Assembly (NCBI GenBank): GCA_902805475.1
Contig: CADCSX010000013.1
Coordinates: 173,756-237,755, forward strand
Reading direction: 5' to 3'
DNA length: 64,000 bases
From: Entonaema liquescens
Lineage: Eukaryota > Ascomycota > Sordariomycetes > Xylariales > Xylariaceae
Shown: one piece after another, positions 8,883-19,508 of the stretch
Layout of the letters: each line of letters starts with the position of its first letter
Numbering within the stretch: position 1 is the first letter of the stretch
Position numbers and translations under genes: made by a program
Notes under the pieces: generated by a model
Database searches by the model: none
Told to the model about the DNA's origin: nothing
The model's input: only the letters and a program-made list of their open reading frames with translations

Positions 8883-9319
8883 TATAATGCGAACTTAAAA
8901 TTTTTATGGCGCAAGCTCTCCCCTTTAATAAAGTAGTTGTATATATTTAGTGATTAAATGTACTTATAAACTAAATAATTTATCTTCATTTTCTTATCTT
9001 TCAATTATGAAAAAAAATAAAGTAATTTTTCAGCCAACACATATTTATTAAATAAATATCCTCTTGAAATTCAGCGCCTCCTTTCTCTATTTTCAAAAAG
9101 CCAGTACAAACCAAAATTTAGTTAAAGAGCTGTCCTCTCTCCTGGCGAAGCACCCCTCCTTCCTCCTCAACTAGTTGAGGAGGAAGGAGGGGTGCTTCGC
9201 CAGCTTCGCAGGAGGGGATATAGGTAGCAAAGCTGGTAATAAGCAAAGGTTAAATTTTTGGATATGGAATTGTCTATATTATATAAATCTAATAAAGGAG
9301 GAATATCTTTTAATTTAAA
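8883..9319. other. Spacer between trnA and trnF
   Basis: AT-rich DNA with one large perfect palindrome (9142-9203, listed separately). No gene seen. Confidence 0.6.
9142..9203. repeat. Perfect 62-bp palindrome, type B
   Basis: CTGGCGAAGCACCCCTCC, then TTCCTCCTCAACTAGTTGAG, then the exact inverse, centred on ACTAGT at 9172/9173. The longest uninterrupted member of the type B family seen here. Confidence 0.95.
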
Positions 9320-9392
9320 GCCTAGGTAACTCAATTGGTAGAGTGAAATATTGAAGCTATTTTCGTTGTAGGTTCAAGTCCTATCTTAGGCA
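9320..9392 (+). tRNA. trnF: tRNA-Phe (anticodon GAA)
   Basis: Acceptor GCCTAGG / CTTAGGC, anticodon loop TTGAAGC giving GAA, T arm TAGGTTCAAGTCCTA. Confidence 0.93.
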
Positions 9393-9398
9393 ATATAG

Positions 9399-9480
9399 AT
9401 AGGTATGTTGGAATTGGCAGACAAGTTCCCTTTAGACTGGAATGGTTAAACCCGTACAAGTTCAAGTCTTGTTACCTATA
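9399..9480 (+). tRNA. trnL: tRNA-Leu (anticodon TAG)
   Basis: Acceptor ATAGGTA / TACCTAT, anticodon loop TTTAGAC, long variable arm, T arm AAGTTCAAGTCTT. Confidence 0.92.
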
Positions 9481-9492
9481 TATATATATATA

Positions 9493-9566
9493 TATCTCGT
9501 GGACTAATGGGGTAAGTCATAAATCTTTGATATTTACTATTAGGTGTTCGAATCACCTCGAGATAA
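9493..9566 (+). tRNA. trnQ: tRNA-Gln (anticodon TTG)
   Basis: Acceptor TATCTCG / CGAGATA, anticodon stem AAAT/ATTT around CTTTGAT, T arm GGTGTTCGAATCACC. Confidence 0.93.
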
Positions 9567-9568
9567 TA

Positions 9569-9642
9569 GGTAAGTATAACTCAAAGGTAGAGTGACTGTA
9601 TGTGGCTCAGTATGTTCTTGGTTCAAGTCCAAGTATTTACCC
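9569..9642 (+). tRNA. trnH: tRNA-His (anticodon GTG)
   Basis: Acceptor GGTAAGT / ATTTACC, anticodon loop ATGTGGC giving GTG, T arm TTGGTTCAAGTCCAA. Two bases after trnQ. Confidence 0.92.
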
Positions 9643-9648
9643 CATTTT

Positions 9649-9990
9649 TCCCGTATCCTCCCCTGCGAAGCAGGCGAAGCACCCCTCCTTCCTCCTCAAC
9701 TAGTTGAGGAGGCGGAGGGGGAGCTTCGCTCAGGAGGGGGTGGATCAGCAGAGCGTAGCTTGTGCTGTTGTGCTGGCCTCCTCCTCCCAGCGAAGCTGGG
9801 GCAGGCAGGCAGGTGATATTTTTCAAATTCAGCAGCGAAGCAGCCCAGCTTCAAATAAATTTTGATGCGGAGGGCTCGCCCCCTGTCCCCCTGTCCCCTG
9901 TCCCCCTGCTTCGCAGGGGGGGCTTCGCCTGCTTCGCAGGGGGGCTTCGCCTGCTTCGCAGGGCGATCCCAGCCGCAGGCGCCCGGGATT
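9649..9990. repeat. Large GC element cluster between trnH and trnK
   Basis: The composite type B block (9649-9770) is followed by CCAGCGAAGCTGG, CAGCAGCGAAGCAGC and tandem CCCCTGTCCCC, then repeated CTTCGCCTGCTTCGCAGGG units to about 9990. ORFs read through this cluster on both strands are repeat translation, not genes. Confidence 0.85.
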
Positions 9991-10096
9991 AGTTTTTATG
10001 TTTCTAAAACTAGAAATAATGGTTCCACTATAAATACTACAATTAAACCATTGAAAATAGATAGTCCTATTTTTAATAATTTAAATATTATAATAA

Positions 10097-10168
10097 GGGA
10101 TATTAGCATAATGGTAATGTATGTGACTTTTAATCTACATCATATGAGTTCGAATCTCGTATATCCTA
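10097..10168 (+). tRNA. trnK: tRNA-Lys (anticodon TTT)
   Basis: Acceptor GGGATAT / ATATCCT, D stem GCAT/ATGT, T arm TGAGTTCGAATCTCG, anticodon loop CTTTTAA. The anticodon stem has an imperfect pair, so confidence is slightly lower. Confidence 0.85.
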
Positions 10169-10500
10169 TCATATTAGTAACAAGACTATCAGTATCAGAG
10201 TAATAAATTTGACCTCCTTTCCCTAATCCCCCTGTCCCCCTGCTTCGCAGGGGGGCATATCCCCCCTCAAGCTTTAGCTTCGGCTGGGGGATTAGGGAAT
10301 ACAGTAATTATTATAAAATAGATAAACTCAAAAATCTTCCCTGCGGATTTTTTAGGGCGGGTTTTTATTCTTTATATGTGTATTATAGGTTTCTTTTAAG
10401 TTAGATTTCTGTCTAAAGTATATCATATATTCCCTCAAATTTTATCTGAAGCTGGGTAGCTGCGCTAAGAAGATAAAATTAAACCAAGATATAACTAAAG
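10169..10500. other. Spacer between trnK and trnM with a GC hairpin
   Basis: CCTTTCCCTAATCCCCC (10215-10231) pairs with GGGGGATTAGGGAA (10286-10299) around GCTTCGCAGG and CAAGCTTTAGCTTCGG loops. The rest is AT-rich with no gene. Confidence 0.65.
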
Positions 10501-10573
10501 ATCAGGGTAGTTTAACAGGTCAAAACCTTAATTTCATGCATTAAAGATGAGAATTCGATTTTCTCTCCTGGTT
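10501..10573 (+). tRNA. trnM: tRNA-Met (anticodon CAT), third copy
   Basis: Acceptor ATCAGGG / TCCTGGT (one G-U pair), anticodon stem TTAAT/ATTAA around TTCATGC. It sits 41 bases upstream of nad2. Three CAT tRNAs are usual in this fungal group; which is the initiator cannot be told here. Confidence 0.9.
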
Positions 10574-10614
10574 ATTATAAAAGGTTCTCGGGTTTTTTAT
10601 ATATATATTATGTT

Positions 10615-13600
10615 ATGATAATTTTATCTATATTATGTTTATTATTTTCTAATGCCGTCACCTTAAGACGTGATATGTCAATACTTTTTAATAGAATAGC
10701 TATTATTGCTTTAATTTATTGTTTTTTACATGATGTAATAAGTTTATCTCTTATAAATAAAGGGGTAGGTTTACATGGAGGTTTACTTCATATTACTAAT
10801 ATAACTCAAATATTTCATATATTTGTTTTTATGATAAGTATATTAATATTACAATTAACTAGTTTTTTTCCTAGAAAGGTTTGAGTTAAAGAACATTCAT
10901 CTTTAAAAGATTTACTATTTAATAATTTTGTGTATTACAGAACAAAAATTATTAATAAAATGGGGGAACATTTAAAGATTATAGAATATCCTGGAAGTGA
11001 TCATATTAGATTTTCTTCTTTTTCTAATCAAAGAACTTTACCTTTTAATGTCCTTTTTAATACGCCAAGGTTTTGTGGACCCAAATTAATTACTTCTTTT
11101 TCTTTGTATACAACCTTTGTTAATAATAAATATTAAATAATACAATCTGTCGATGAAGATGGTAAAAATATTAACATTAATCCTTGATCTTTAACATGAT
11201 TTGTAGATGGCGAAGGTTCATTCAGTATTCTTGTTACTAAAAGTAAGAACGATAATTTAATATGTAAGGTACAACCTGTTTTCAGAATAGGACTTCATAT
11301 TAAGGATTTACCTTTTTTACTTTCAATTAAAAAGTATTTCAAGGGTACAGGTAATATTTATACTAGTAGTAATAGAGATGTTGTTTATTATAATGTAAAA
11401 GCTCAGTAAAGGAAATAATGGAACATATTATTTCACATTTTAATAGTTTCCCTTTAGTTACTCAAAAACAAGCTGACTATATTTTATTTAAATAAATAGT
11501 AAGTAGAATGGCTAATAAAGAACATTAAACAAATAGTGGTCTTATTAAAATATTATCTCTTAAGGCTTCGTTAAATTTAGGTTTAAAAGAATGAGTAGCA
11601 GATTTAATAAAAGATATTGAAGTCGCACCTAGACCTAAAGTACACGCTTTATAAAATTTACAACCTAACTGATTATCTGGATTTGTTAGTGCAGAAGGTT
11701 GGTTTAGCGTAGTTTTAAGTAAAAATGTAAAAATGAAAACGGGTTACAGGGCTGGTATTCGTTTTATCTTAACTCAACATAATAGAGATATAGCCTTAAT
11801 CAATCAAATAAGAGATTTCTTTGGTTCAGGTAGAGTTATATCATCAAACAGAACTAATTCAGTTGAATTATGAATCATAGACTTTGAAGCTATAAAATTA
11901 AAAATTGTACTCCTTTTTTGATAAATTCCTTTTAATAGGAGCTAAGGTTATAGAATATAATGATTTAAAAAAAGTCTTAGATATAATGGAGAATAAATTA
12001 CATTTAACAAAAAAGGTTGTGAAGAAATAAGAACGATTAAGGAAAACATGAATACAAAAAGAAATGATGAATAAAAAGGTTTTAATTGTAAATAAGGTGA
12101 TTAGGATTTTTACAGAACAACTAATATGTAAAATATTATGGGATAAACTGTCAAACTCCGGGGAACTCCTAAAGCTTTTGATACCAAATCTGGAAAAAAT
12201 TTTCCGTGGTGGTTGAACTAATTATTCAAGTATGGTAACAAGTCAAAAGATGGTTCTTTTATTATACTTTATTGAGTATAATATTTATGGGATGTATTTT
12301 TCAGGAACTCTCGGCATTAAACCCCGAAAAATGGACAATCGCGGATCTAAATTAATAATATCTAAATATATTATTATAAAAGAGCAACGAGTAGACGGCA
12401 GTTGATTATTAAATCTTAATGTATTTAATAGTTTAAGGTGTACTCTTAGAGGGTTCGAAAGAATTACCTTGGATCTCTGGCTTATCAAATTCTAAATAAA
12501 CATTTATATCCTACAAAACCACAACAATAATAACAAAAGAACCAAAAAATATTAAATCTTTTATACAGAAAGACGGATTTAAGTTAAATCCTTGATTTGT
12601 AACTGGTTTTACAGATGGGATAGTTCATTCGCTGTTTCGAGGCTCTGCCTTGTTTTCCACCTTTCTCTTCACTTAAATAAGTAAAAAAATTTTTTTTTTT
12701 TTCAAAAAAAAATCTATTTTTCGTATCCCCTCCTTCCTCCTCAACTAGTTGAGGAGGAAGGAGGGGATTAGAAAAAATGTAAGAGAAAGGAGGAAAACTC
12801 TCAAAAAAAAAATAAGGAATACCAACGCAGGGCGTAGCCCGTGCTGGGTAGCTGCGCTAAGGTTGAAAAATTGTACCTATGTTTACTATTGGACTAGATT
12901 TAAAAGATTTAGATCTTTTAGTCCAAATTAAAGATTTCTTTAAAATAGGTAACATATATACAAGTAAAAGAGGAGTAGTTTATTATACAGTAGGGTCTGT
13001 AAAAGACATAGTAAAATACATTATACCTCATTTTGACAAATATCCTTTAGTTACTCAAAAATTAAAAGATTTTAGGTTATTTAAGGAAATAGTACTTCTT
13101 ATGGAAAAAGGGGAACATAATATTCTACCTGGTTTACTTAAAGTTTTTTCACTTAAAGTTAATTTAAACAAAGGATTACCTACTGCAGTAAAAGAGGAAT
13201 TTCCTAATCCCCTCCTTCCTCCTCAACTAGTTGAGGAGGAAGGAGGGGATACGAAGGGATATATTGCCAACTAATTTACCCGAATTTAAATTACCTCTTA
13301 GTTTTAATCCTAATTGATTAGCAGGATTTATAACAGCTGAAGGTTCTTTTTATATCTCCCTTTACGAGAGTGATAAAAGAAAAGCTGGGAATGCAGTAAG
13401 TTTATCTTTTTCTTTAAGTCAACATCTTAAAGATATTTAATTACTAGAGAGACTTTCTCTTTTTTTTAGATTGCGGAGTAGTGAGAAGATCATCTGATCG
13501 AGGAACAGCTGAATTAATCATAACAAAATCCTCAGATTTAAATCAAAAAGTAATTCCATTATTATTAAAATATAATCTTTCAGGAGTAAAATTCTTCCCG

Positions 13601-16600
13601 TATCCTCCCCTGCGAAGCAGGCGAAGCACCCCTCCTTCCTCCTCAACTAGTTGAGGAGGCGGGGGGGGGGGGGGAGCTTCGCTCAGGAGGCCTAGCTGGA
13701 CTGCTACGCTGTAGATAATAAATTTATCTGTAATAAATTTATAGTGTCTATGTAGATACATCTGACAGGTTATAGATGTAATTTGTTGTTACGATTATAA
13801 TCTAAAAAAGTTTCTTTAGAATTTGTAAGAAGAATCCGGTTTACGTTAATTTTATTATTTGTAGTTAGTGGAGCAATTTTTTTAATGTCTACTAATGATT
13901 TAGTTTCTATTTTTCTATCAATAGAGCTTCAAAGTTACGGGTTGTATTTATTAAGTACAATATACAGAAATTCAGAATTAGCTACTACAGGAGGTCTATA
14001 TTATTTTTTATTAGGGGGTTTAAGTTCCTGTTTTATTGTGCGCCTCTGTGTTAACAATTACTATGTGTCAATCGTACACAGATATTATCCATATATATCT
14101 CCGGCATCAAGGTTAGGTAGAGGGGAAAGCTCTCTGCTGAACATAGCATCCTTGGTAGAAGGTGGAAAAGGGTTAAACCAGATATACCTAATAGTCCATC
14201 GAGCCGAATCTTCTATGAATAGAGCTATACTGCCCAAACCCAATTTACTAGACACCTTAACAGGAGGGTCATATCATGTCTGGGATAGGATATGTAAATC
14301 GTGCATAATTTTGAAATGAAGAATAATGCAATGGATCGATTTTAGTCAGGGTACAATAAGTACTCTAAATGTAAAGAGTTGGGATTCTAAGGAAGATGTT
14401 AAAGTAACTGTTAGAACTGGGGGATTGCCTAAGACCCTAAAGGGTTATGGTAACAGAGGAATCATAGTACATTTTGGAAGGATTCCAGTGTCGGGTGTCC
14501 GGAAACTTTCCACAACTGCTGACGGTGTCAGTACAGTCTCAACTAACAGTTTAAGAAAGCTCCAGAAAATTAATGAATTATGTACAAACAATAAAGAATT
14601 TATTGTTACGGACAAACTATACAGACTATTATATGACAAGGAAATGTTTTATGCTGCGTATAACAAACTTAAAAGCAAACCCGGAAATATGACTCAAGGT
14701 ATAACTCCTACTACGCTAGATGGACTATCCATTGAAGTGTTAGAAGAAATAATCGAGAGTTTAAAAGATGGAAGTTTTCAATTCCAACCTGGAAGAAGAG
14801 TTAATATACCTAAAGCGAGTGGAGGCGTTAGACCGCTTACCGTAGCTCCACCTAGAGATAAACTGGTTCAGGAATGCATTAGAATGATCTTAGAGGCGAT
14901 TTATGAACCTTCATTCAAAGACTGTAGTCATGGATTTCGTCCACATAAAAGTTGTCATACTGCCTTACAAGCTATAAGACAAAAATTTGGTATGGCCAAA
15001 TGATACATAGAGGGAGACATTTCCCAATGTTTTCCTACCGTTGATCACGGAATCCTTATGAACATTCTTAGTGAAAGAATTAAAGATACTAGGTTTCTGA
15101 ACATTATACATAAAGCACTTAAAGCTGGCTATATGGAATTCAGAACCTACTCTCATTCGCTAGTTGATACTCCTCAAGGATCAATAATTAGCCCTGTCCT
15201 ATCAAATATCTACTTACATAAGCTCGATGAGTTCATCTTGAATCTGAAAAGTGAGTTGGACATAGGTGAGAAAGCAACCAGAAATCCTGTATATCACAGG
15301 TTATCCCATAAGAAAGATAGAGCTAAAACTGTGGAGGAGAAAAGATTGTTACACAAAGAACTCCTTAAAATTCCATCCAAACTAGACATCGACCCTAATT
15401 TCAAGAAACTTGAATATATCAGATATGCAGACGATTGAATTATAGGAGTAAGAGGATCTAAAGAGGATTGTAAAAATATAAAACAGAGAATTCAGGATTT
15501 CTTTATAATAAAACTTAATCTGTCACCTGAGAAGACACAAATTACAAACGCGAAGGAAGAAATGGCTACGTTTCTTTCTGTCAGAATTCAAAAGAAGAAA
15601 CACAGAACGTTTAGTGTAAGAAAGGGTAAACTAAGAAGAAACGTTAATAACGTCCGTATGACAGCGTCCATAGACAAAGTAACTAAAAAGCTAACCAATA
15701 ACGGCTTTATCAAAAATAATGCCCCTTACCCTAAATTTATCTGGATGCAGGAAAACAAGGATGTAATTATTAACCTTTACAATTCGGTTTACAGAGGTAT
15801 AATAAATTACTACCGATTTACAGAAAATTTCAATGAATTGTCGGCAAAAGTTCACTTTATTCTAAAAAACTCCTGCGCTAGACTTTTAGCGGCTAAGTAT
15901 AAATCTACTTTAGCGAAGATTTACAAAAAACATGGAAAAGATCTTAAGGGCGGAGACAAACACGGCTTCACAGACATCACGTTAGGTATTAATACAGCAG
16001 CTTTCAACACGGAAACTAACGACACTATGTTTAGATTTAACGCGGCGGGTATATCCAAAGCTTCTGCCTGCGCTTCTGGGCGAAGCCCTGAGGAGGAAAA
16101 CCCCAAAAATTCTAGATAGTAAGTCTTCAACAAAAAAAACACAAAATTCAAAAACAATACATAATTCAAAAACATTTAATATCCGACATGGAGAGCGGCT
16201 ATGATGGGAAACTATCACGTACCGTTCGGGAAAGGGGGAGTAGTCTGGTAACAGGGTTATTCTTCTAGTTCATTTATTAGGAACAAGCTTATTGTACGCT
16301 AATTCTGGAACTACTAATATGGAAGGTTTGTATATAATAACTAGTATAAGTGATAATATAAATTCTTGATATAAATCTTATTACATAAATTTTTCTTTAC
16401 TTATATTTAGTATAGGATTCTTATTTAAAGTTAGTGCAGCTCCATTTCATTTTTGATCTCCTGACACAGAACCTGGGAAATTCTGTATAATTGGGAGTAT
16501 ACAGTCAAATTCCGGAAACCTCCTAGAACTTCAAGTACCAAGCCATAATGGAAACATTATAGGTGGATGAACTAATCACTCATGTAAGGTAACAAGCTTG

Positions 16601-18781
16601 AAGGCTTCCGAAAGGAATGTGGGTTATCGCGGATCTAAGTCAGTAATATTAAATAATATTGCTGTAAAAGAGCAACGAGTATATGGCTGTAGATGTGGTA
16701 TGAATTTATCACATTTAAGATGTACTCTAACGGGTTTCGAGAGAAACTATCTAGTTAAAAACCCTTCTAATCTTATTATTCAAAGACGACTTTATTCTAA
16801 ATGTAGCTTTAACCTAGATATAGACAAACTACCTCAACTTTATGAACCTTGATTTGTATCAGGATTTGCAGACGCAGAAGGTTGTTTTCTTGTTCTAGTT
16901 CGTAAATCACCTAAAAACAAATTAGGTTGGCAATTGGAGGCTAACTTTACAATTAATCTTCATACTAGAGATATAGAACTCTTAAAGCTTATCCAAGCTT
17001 ATTTTGGAGGAGTAGGTAGAATAGGTAAAGAAAGAAATAATTGTCGTGATTTTTCAATAAGTTCTTTAGATCAAATACTTACAAAAGTAATTCCTCATTT
17101 TGATAAATATCCCTTAAAAACTCAAAAATATGCTGATTACTTATTATTTAAAGAAGTAGTTATGATGATGCAACGTAGGGAACATTTAACTTTGGAAGGA
17201 TTACAAAAAATAATAAATATTAGAGCTTCTATTAATAAAGGTTTAAGTACCTTACTTAAAGAAGCCTTCCCTAATACTGTAGCTGTACCAAGACCATTAT
17301 TACCACTAGATAATACTAGACCACATCCTCAGTGAGTAGCTGGTTTTACAAGTGGTGATGGTTGTTTTAAAGTTAGCATTAGGGAATCTAAATTATATAA
17401 AGCTGGAAGTCGTGTAGTATTAGTTTTTTTATTAACTCAACATAACCGAGACGAATTTTTACTAAAAAGTATGGCTAATTTCTTTAGGTGTGGTCAAACT
17501 TTTAGTTATAAAGATTATGTAGAGTTTAGATGTCAATCATTTAAAAAGAATTATGAAAATATTTTATCTTTTTTCTATAAATATCCTATCCTTGGTGTGA
17601 AAGCACAAGACTTTAGGGATTGAGCTAAAGTGGCGGAAATGATTCAAACAAAGGTTCATTTAACTAAGAAAGGTATGGATCAAATACGTCAAATAAGGGA
17701 AGGAATGAATAAAGGTAGACATGAAAATAATAGCTAATACAGTTCCGGCTACGCTGTGTTATCTAATATAAATATTTAATATTACATGTTTATATTATAA
17801 TTTAGATAATATGTTTATTATCGAGTATTTTGCATAAAGTCGTTCTTTTCTTTAATTTGGACGGTAAATTTAGCATCCGAGGATGTGTACGACGCTATTC
17901 CTACAATTGTTACTACATTTGTGGCTATTATCGCCAAAATCTCTATATTTATATTATTATTAGAAATAGTATACTTTACAAGTAATTATTTTTCAGACTT
18001 TAATTGAACATCTGGTTTATTAATGAGTTCATTGTTATCTTTAATAGTAGGTACAGTAGTAGGTTTAACACAGTTCCGAATAAAAAGATTATTGGCGTAT
18101 AGTACTATAAGTCATGTAGGTTTTATATTATTAGCTTTAAGTATAACTAGCATAGAATCTATTCAAGCATTTGTATTTTATTTAATGCAATATTCTATAA
18201 GTAATTTAAATGCTTTTATAATATTAGTAACAATAGGTTTCACTTTCTATTTTTATGTAACTGATAATAAGGAACACAAAGAACTATTAGATAAAAATAA
18301 TTCTCCTGTTCAATTAATTAGCCAATTAAGAGGGTATTTTTACGTAAATCCTCTTTTAGCTTTAAGTTTAGCTATTACAATATTTTCTTTTGTAGGAATA
18401 CCTCCTCTTGTAGGATTTTTTGCAAAACAAATGGTTTTAAGCGCTGCTTTAGATAGCGGTTATATCTTCTTATCTTTAATTGCGATCTTAACTAGTGTAG
18501 TTGGGGCTGTATACTACCTTAACATTATAAAAGAAATTTTCTTTTATAAACCTGAATATAAAATAAATTCTTTACTAAAGGATAGAAAATTCTCCAGTTA
18601 TATTTATAATAATAATGTTTTAGTAAAAAATTTAGAATTCAAATATAATAATATAGTTATGACTAGTCCTATATCTATTACAATATCTAGTATAACTCTA
18701 ATAATTTTATTATTTATATTAATGAATAAAGAATGATTAAGCATGGGAACTATACTAGTTCAAGTTTTATTTAATACATAA
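10615..18781 (+). CDS. nad2: NADH dehydrogenase subunit 2 (four exons)
   Basis: Core membrane subunit of complex I (proton-pumping antiporter-like). Exons 10615-10992, 13846-14037, 16274-16462 and 17882-18781 join in frame to 552 residues, a normal length. Recognised by MGEHLKIIEYP / LILLFVVSGAIFLMSTND, then SIELQSYGLYLLSTIYRNSE, then KVSAAPFHFWSPD / VYDAIPTIVTTFVA and RIKRLLAYSTISHVGF. All Trp inspected in the transmembrane parts are TGA. The stop TAA overlaps the nad3 ATG by one base (TAATG at 18779-18783), the usual coupling of these two genes. Introns 1 and 3 are group I with LAGLIDADG ORFs; intron 2 is group II with a reverse transcriptase ORF fused to exon 2. Confidence 0.95.
11140..12072 (+). 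pseudogene. Broken LAGLIDADG endonuclease, nad2 intron 1 (first)
   Basis: Recognisable as INPWSLTWFVDGEGSFSILV (motif 1, near 11180), FRIGLHIKDLPFLLSIKKYF, then, after in-frame stops near 11407, HFNSFPLVTQKQADYILFK and a second motif region LSGFVSAEGWFSVVLSKN (near 11676). Several stops and frame changes break it, so it is non-functional. Same family as the HE of nad2 intron 3. Confidence 0.8.
12120..12480 (+). ncRNA. Group I core inside nad2 intron 1
   Basis: Matches the cores at 16490, 21180, 22670 and 29865: the strand AACTCCGGGGAACTCCTA, then GGTGGTTGAACTAATTATTC, then the joining block AATCGCGGATCTAA, then AAAGAGCAACGAGTAGACGG, then AGGTGTACTCTTAGAGGGTT. The spacing between blocks is like the other copies, so the catalytic fold may be intact. 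Confidence 0.75.
12725..12768. repeat. Type B palindrome in HE pseudogene
   Basis: Perfect palindrome ATCCCCTCCTTCCTCCTCAA / TTGAGGAGGAAGGAGGGGAT centred on ACTAGT. Confidence 0.93.
13207..13250. repeat. Type B palindrome in HE pseudogene
   Basis: Identical 44-bp palindrome to 12725-12768. Translated in the HE frame it gives PLLPPQLVEEEGGD, the same peptide as at 24189. Confidence 0.93.
13593..13720. repeat. Composite GC block at end of nad2 intron 1
   Basis: CCCGTATCCTCCCCTGCG, a type B half palindrome with a 13-base G run, GAGCTTCGCTCAGGAGG, then CCTAGCTGGACTGCTACGCT (type D end). Confidence 0.85.
14038..16119 (+). CDS. Group II intron reverse transcriptase-maturase
   Basis: About 693 codons in frame with nad2 exon 2, reading TGA at 14317, 15001 and 15436 as Trp. 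RT blocks in order: SGGVRPLTVAPPRDKLVQE, DCSHGFRPHKSCHTAL, YIEGDISQCFPTVDH, TPQGSIISPVLSNIYLHKLD and the catalytic RYADDWIIGV (near residue 462). A maturase-like helix region (YRFTENFNELSAKVHFILK) follows. No HNH zinc motif is seen, so any mobility may rely on retrotransposition or be lost. Known role: splicing of its own intron and retrohoming. The last residues (ASACASGRSPEEENPKNSR) are encoded by an inserted type E GC element, so the natural C-terminus was replaced. Confidence 0.92.
16066..16100. repeat. GC element, type E, copy 1
   Basis: CTGCGCTTCTGGGCGAAGCC then CTGAGGAGGAAAAC. The same sequence occurs at 26666-26698 and 33895-33926; the middle forms a short GCTTC/GAAGC stem. Here it forms the C-terminus of the reverse transcriptase. 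Confidence 0.88.
16463..17881 (+). mobile_element. Group I intron 3 of nad2
   Basis: 1419 bp between exon TCTCCT and GATGTGTACGAC; the intron ends in G. Core blocks: AATTCCGGAAACCTCCTAGA (16510), GGATGAACTAATCACTCATG (16564), ATCGCGGATCTAAGTC (16626), AGAGCAACGAGTATATGGC (16668), AGATGTACTCTAACGGGTTT (16718). The core precedes the HE and is itself in frame with exon 3. Confidence 0.9.
16598..17737 (+). CDS. LAGLIDADG homing endonuclease, nad2 intron 3
   Basis: Open in frame from exon 3 (16463) to TAA at 17735. The ATG at 16598 gives 379 residues; TGA at 16852, 17333 and 17621 is Trp. Motif 1 PWFVSGFADAEGCFLVL (near residue 87) and motif 2 WVAGFTSGDGCFKVSI (near residue 247). Each half closes with EHLTLEGLQKI or VHLTKKGMDQI. 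Both acidic residues are present. Residues 1-60 are core translation (YRGSKS, KEQRVYG, LRCTL). Appears intact. Confidence 0.9.
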
Positions 18782-19203
18782 TGAGTTCAATTACATTCTT
18801 TTTTATTTTTGTTTGTATTATAGCTGTTTTATTTTTATCTTTAAATTTTTTCTTAGCCCCTCGTAACCCGTATTATGAAAAAATCTCGGCTTTTGAGTGT
18901 GGATTTCATTCTTTCCTTCAAACTAGATTACCTTTTAATATTTCTTTCTTTATCTATGCTATTGTTTTCTTGCTGTTTGATTTAGAGATTTTATTACTTT
19001 ATCCTTTTTCAGTTAGTGCTTATAATAACGATATTTATGGGTTAATAGTTATGTTAATTTTTTCTATTGTTATCACTATCGGATTTGTTTTCGAGTTAGG
19101 AAAGGGAGCGTTAAAAATATCTAACCAACAGCTAGATAATTTTTCATCAGATAAAAGATCAATAAATAGCCTTAATTATCTAGGAAATTTAACATCTAGA
19201 TAG
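18781..19203 (+). CDS. nad3: NADH dehydrogenase subunit 3
   Basis: 140 residues. Small membrane subunit of complex I, containing the conserved loop with the reactive cysteine (SAFECGFHS) and the third helix FLLFDLEILLLYPF. The ATG overlaps the nad2 stop by one base. The C-terminus (KGALKISNQQLDNFSSD...) is normal for Pezizomycotina. Bases 18809-19203 are repeated without an indel at 34247-34641. Confidence 0.97.
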   Translation: MSSITFFFIFVCIIAVLFLSLNFFLAPRNPYYEKISAFECGFHSFLQTRLPFNISFFIYAIVFLLFDLEILLLYPFSVSAYNNDIYGLIVMLIFSIVITIGFVFELGKGALKISNQQLDNFSSDKRSINSLNYLGNLTSR

Positions 19204-19508
19204 TATACTTGAAAACTAGACAGTAAAAGATTCTATTTCGTTTCTGGGGTAAATTAATCCTGCGCAGGCTTCCTGAGCGAAGCTCCCCCCCCCCCGCAAG
19301 CTTTAGCTTCGCTAGGAGGGGGGGGGAGCTTCGCTCAGGAGGCCTAACAGGACTGCTACGCTGTATATAATTAAATATTCTTTTTCCTTAAAGGTATATA
19401 ACTAAGTTATACCTTTTATAAAAAACTTGCTTATTTTTTTAGTTAAAGATTTATTAATCTATATATATTTTTTTTATTTATAAACGTTATATCAATGATA
19501 ATTTTGGA
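19204..19508. other. nad3-atp9 spacer, duplicated at 34642-34916
   Basis: Holds a type D GC element (19258-19365) with a type A hairpin in its middle, then AT-rich leader of atp9. The second copy has the same sequence with much shorter C and G runs. Confidence 0.85.
19258..19365. repeat. Type D GC element with nested type A hairpin
   Basis: CCTGCGCAGGCTTCCTGAGC, GAAGCTCCCCC, GCAAGCTTTAGCTTCGCTAG, then GGAGCTTCGCTCAGGAGGCC and AGGACTGCTACGCTGTA. It looks like one hairpin inserted in the loop of another. Confidence 0.87.

Larger units (their letters stand above)
12560..13595 (+). pseudogene. Broken LAGLIDADG endonuclease, nad2 intron 1 (second)
   Basis: Starts LNPWFVTGFTDG (near 12585); the motif is then cut by a GC block (12640-12865). 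It resumes as TIGLDLKDLDLLVQIKDFFK and IIPHFDKYPLVTQKLKDFRL to KEEFPN (13205), where a type B palindrome is inserted. It resumes again as FNPNWLAGFITAEGSFYISL (motif 2, near 13305), with a stop at 13438, and ends at another GC block from 13593. At least three GC insertions lie in one HE gene. Confidence 0.82.
10993..13845 (+). mobile_element. Group I intron 1 of nad2, with decayed HE ORFs
   Basis: 2853 bp between exon end TATCCT and exon TTAATTTTATT. The only clear core lies in the middle: AACTCCGGGGAACTCCTAAA near 12151, ATCGCGGATCTAAATT near 12334, AGAGCAACGAGTAGACGG near 12380, AAGGTGTACTCTTAG near 12435. One decayed LAGLIDADG ORF precedes that core and one follows it. This arrangement suggests two introns stacked at one site, or one intron invaded by another HE. 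The 5' end is open in frame with exon 1 up to a TAA at 11134. Confidence 0.75.
14038..16273 (+). mobile_element. Group II intron 2 of nad2
   Basis: Begins GTGCGCCTCTGTG, a standard group II 5' end, right after exon codons for SSCFI. Domain V is visible at 16190-16229: GAGAGCGGCTATGATGGGAA, then ACTATCACGTACCGTTCGGG. The intron ends ...GTTCAT before exon TTATTAGGAACA, consistent with the AY end rule. It carries an RT-maturase read in frame from the exon. Confidence 0.9.

Noticed and set aside
9592..10203. Overlapping ORFs on both strands around the GC cluster
   Set aside because: They are translations of type B and GCTTCGC repeats running into trnH and trnK; the same peptide pieces recur wherever the elements occur.
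12749..12931. Small plus-strand ORF (MRRKEGIRKNVRERRK start)
   Set aside because: It is made of the type B palindrome and A-rich DNA inside a broken HE; no support as a gene.
15921..16218. Minus-strand ORFs opposite the reverse transcriptase end
   Set aside because: They overlap the RT C-terminus and intron domain V and have no recognisable domain.
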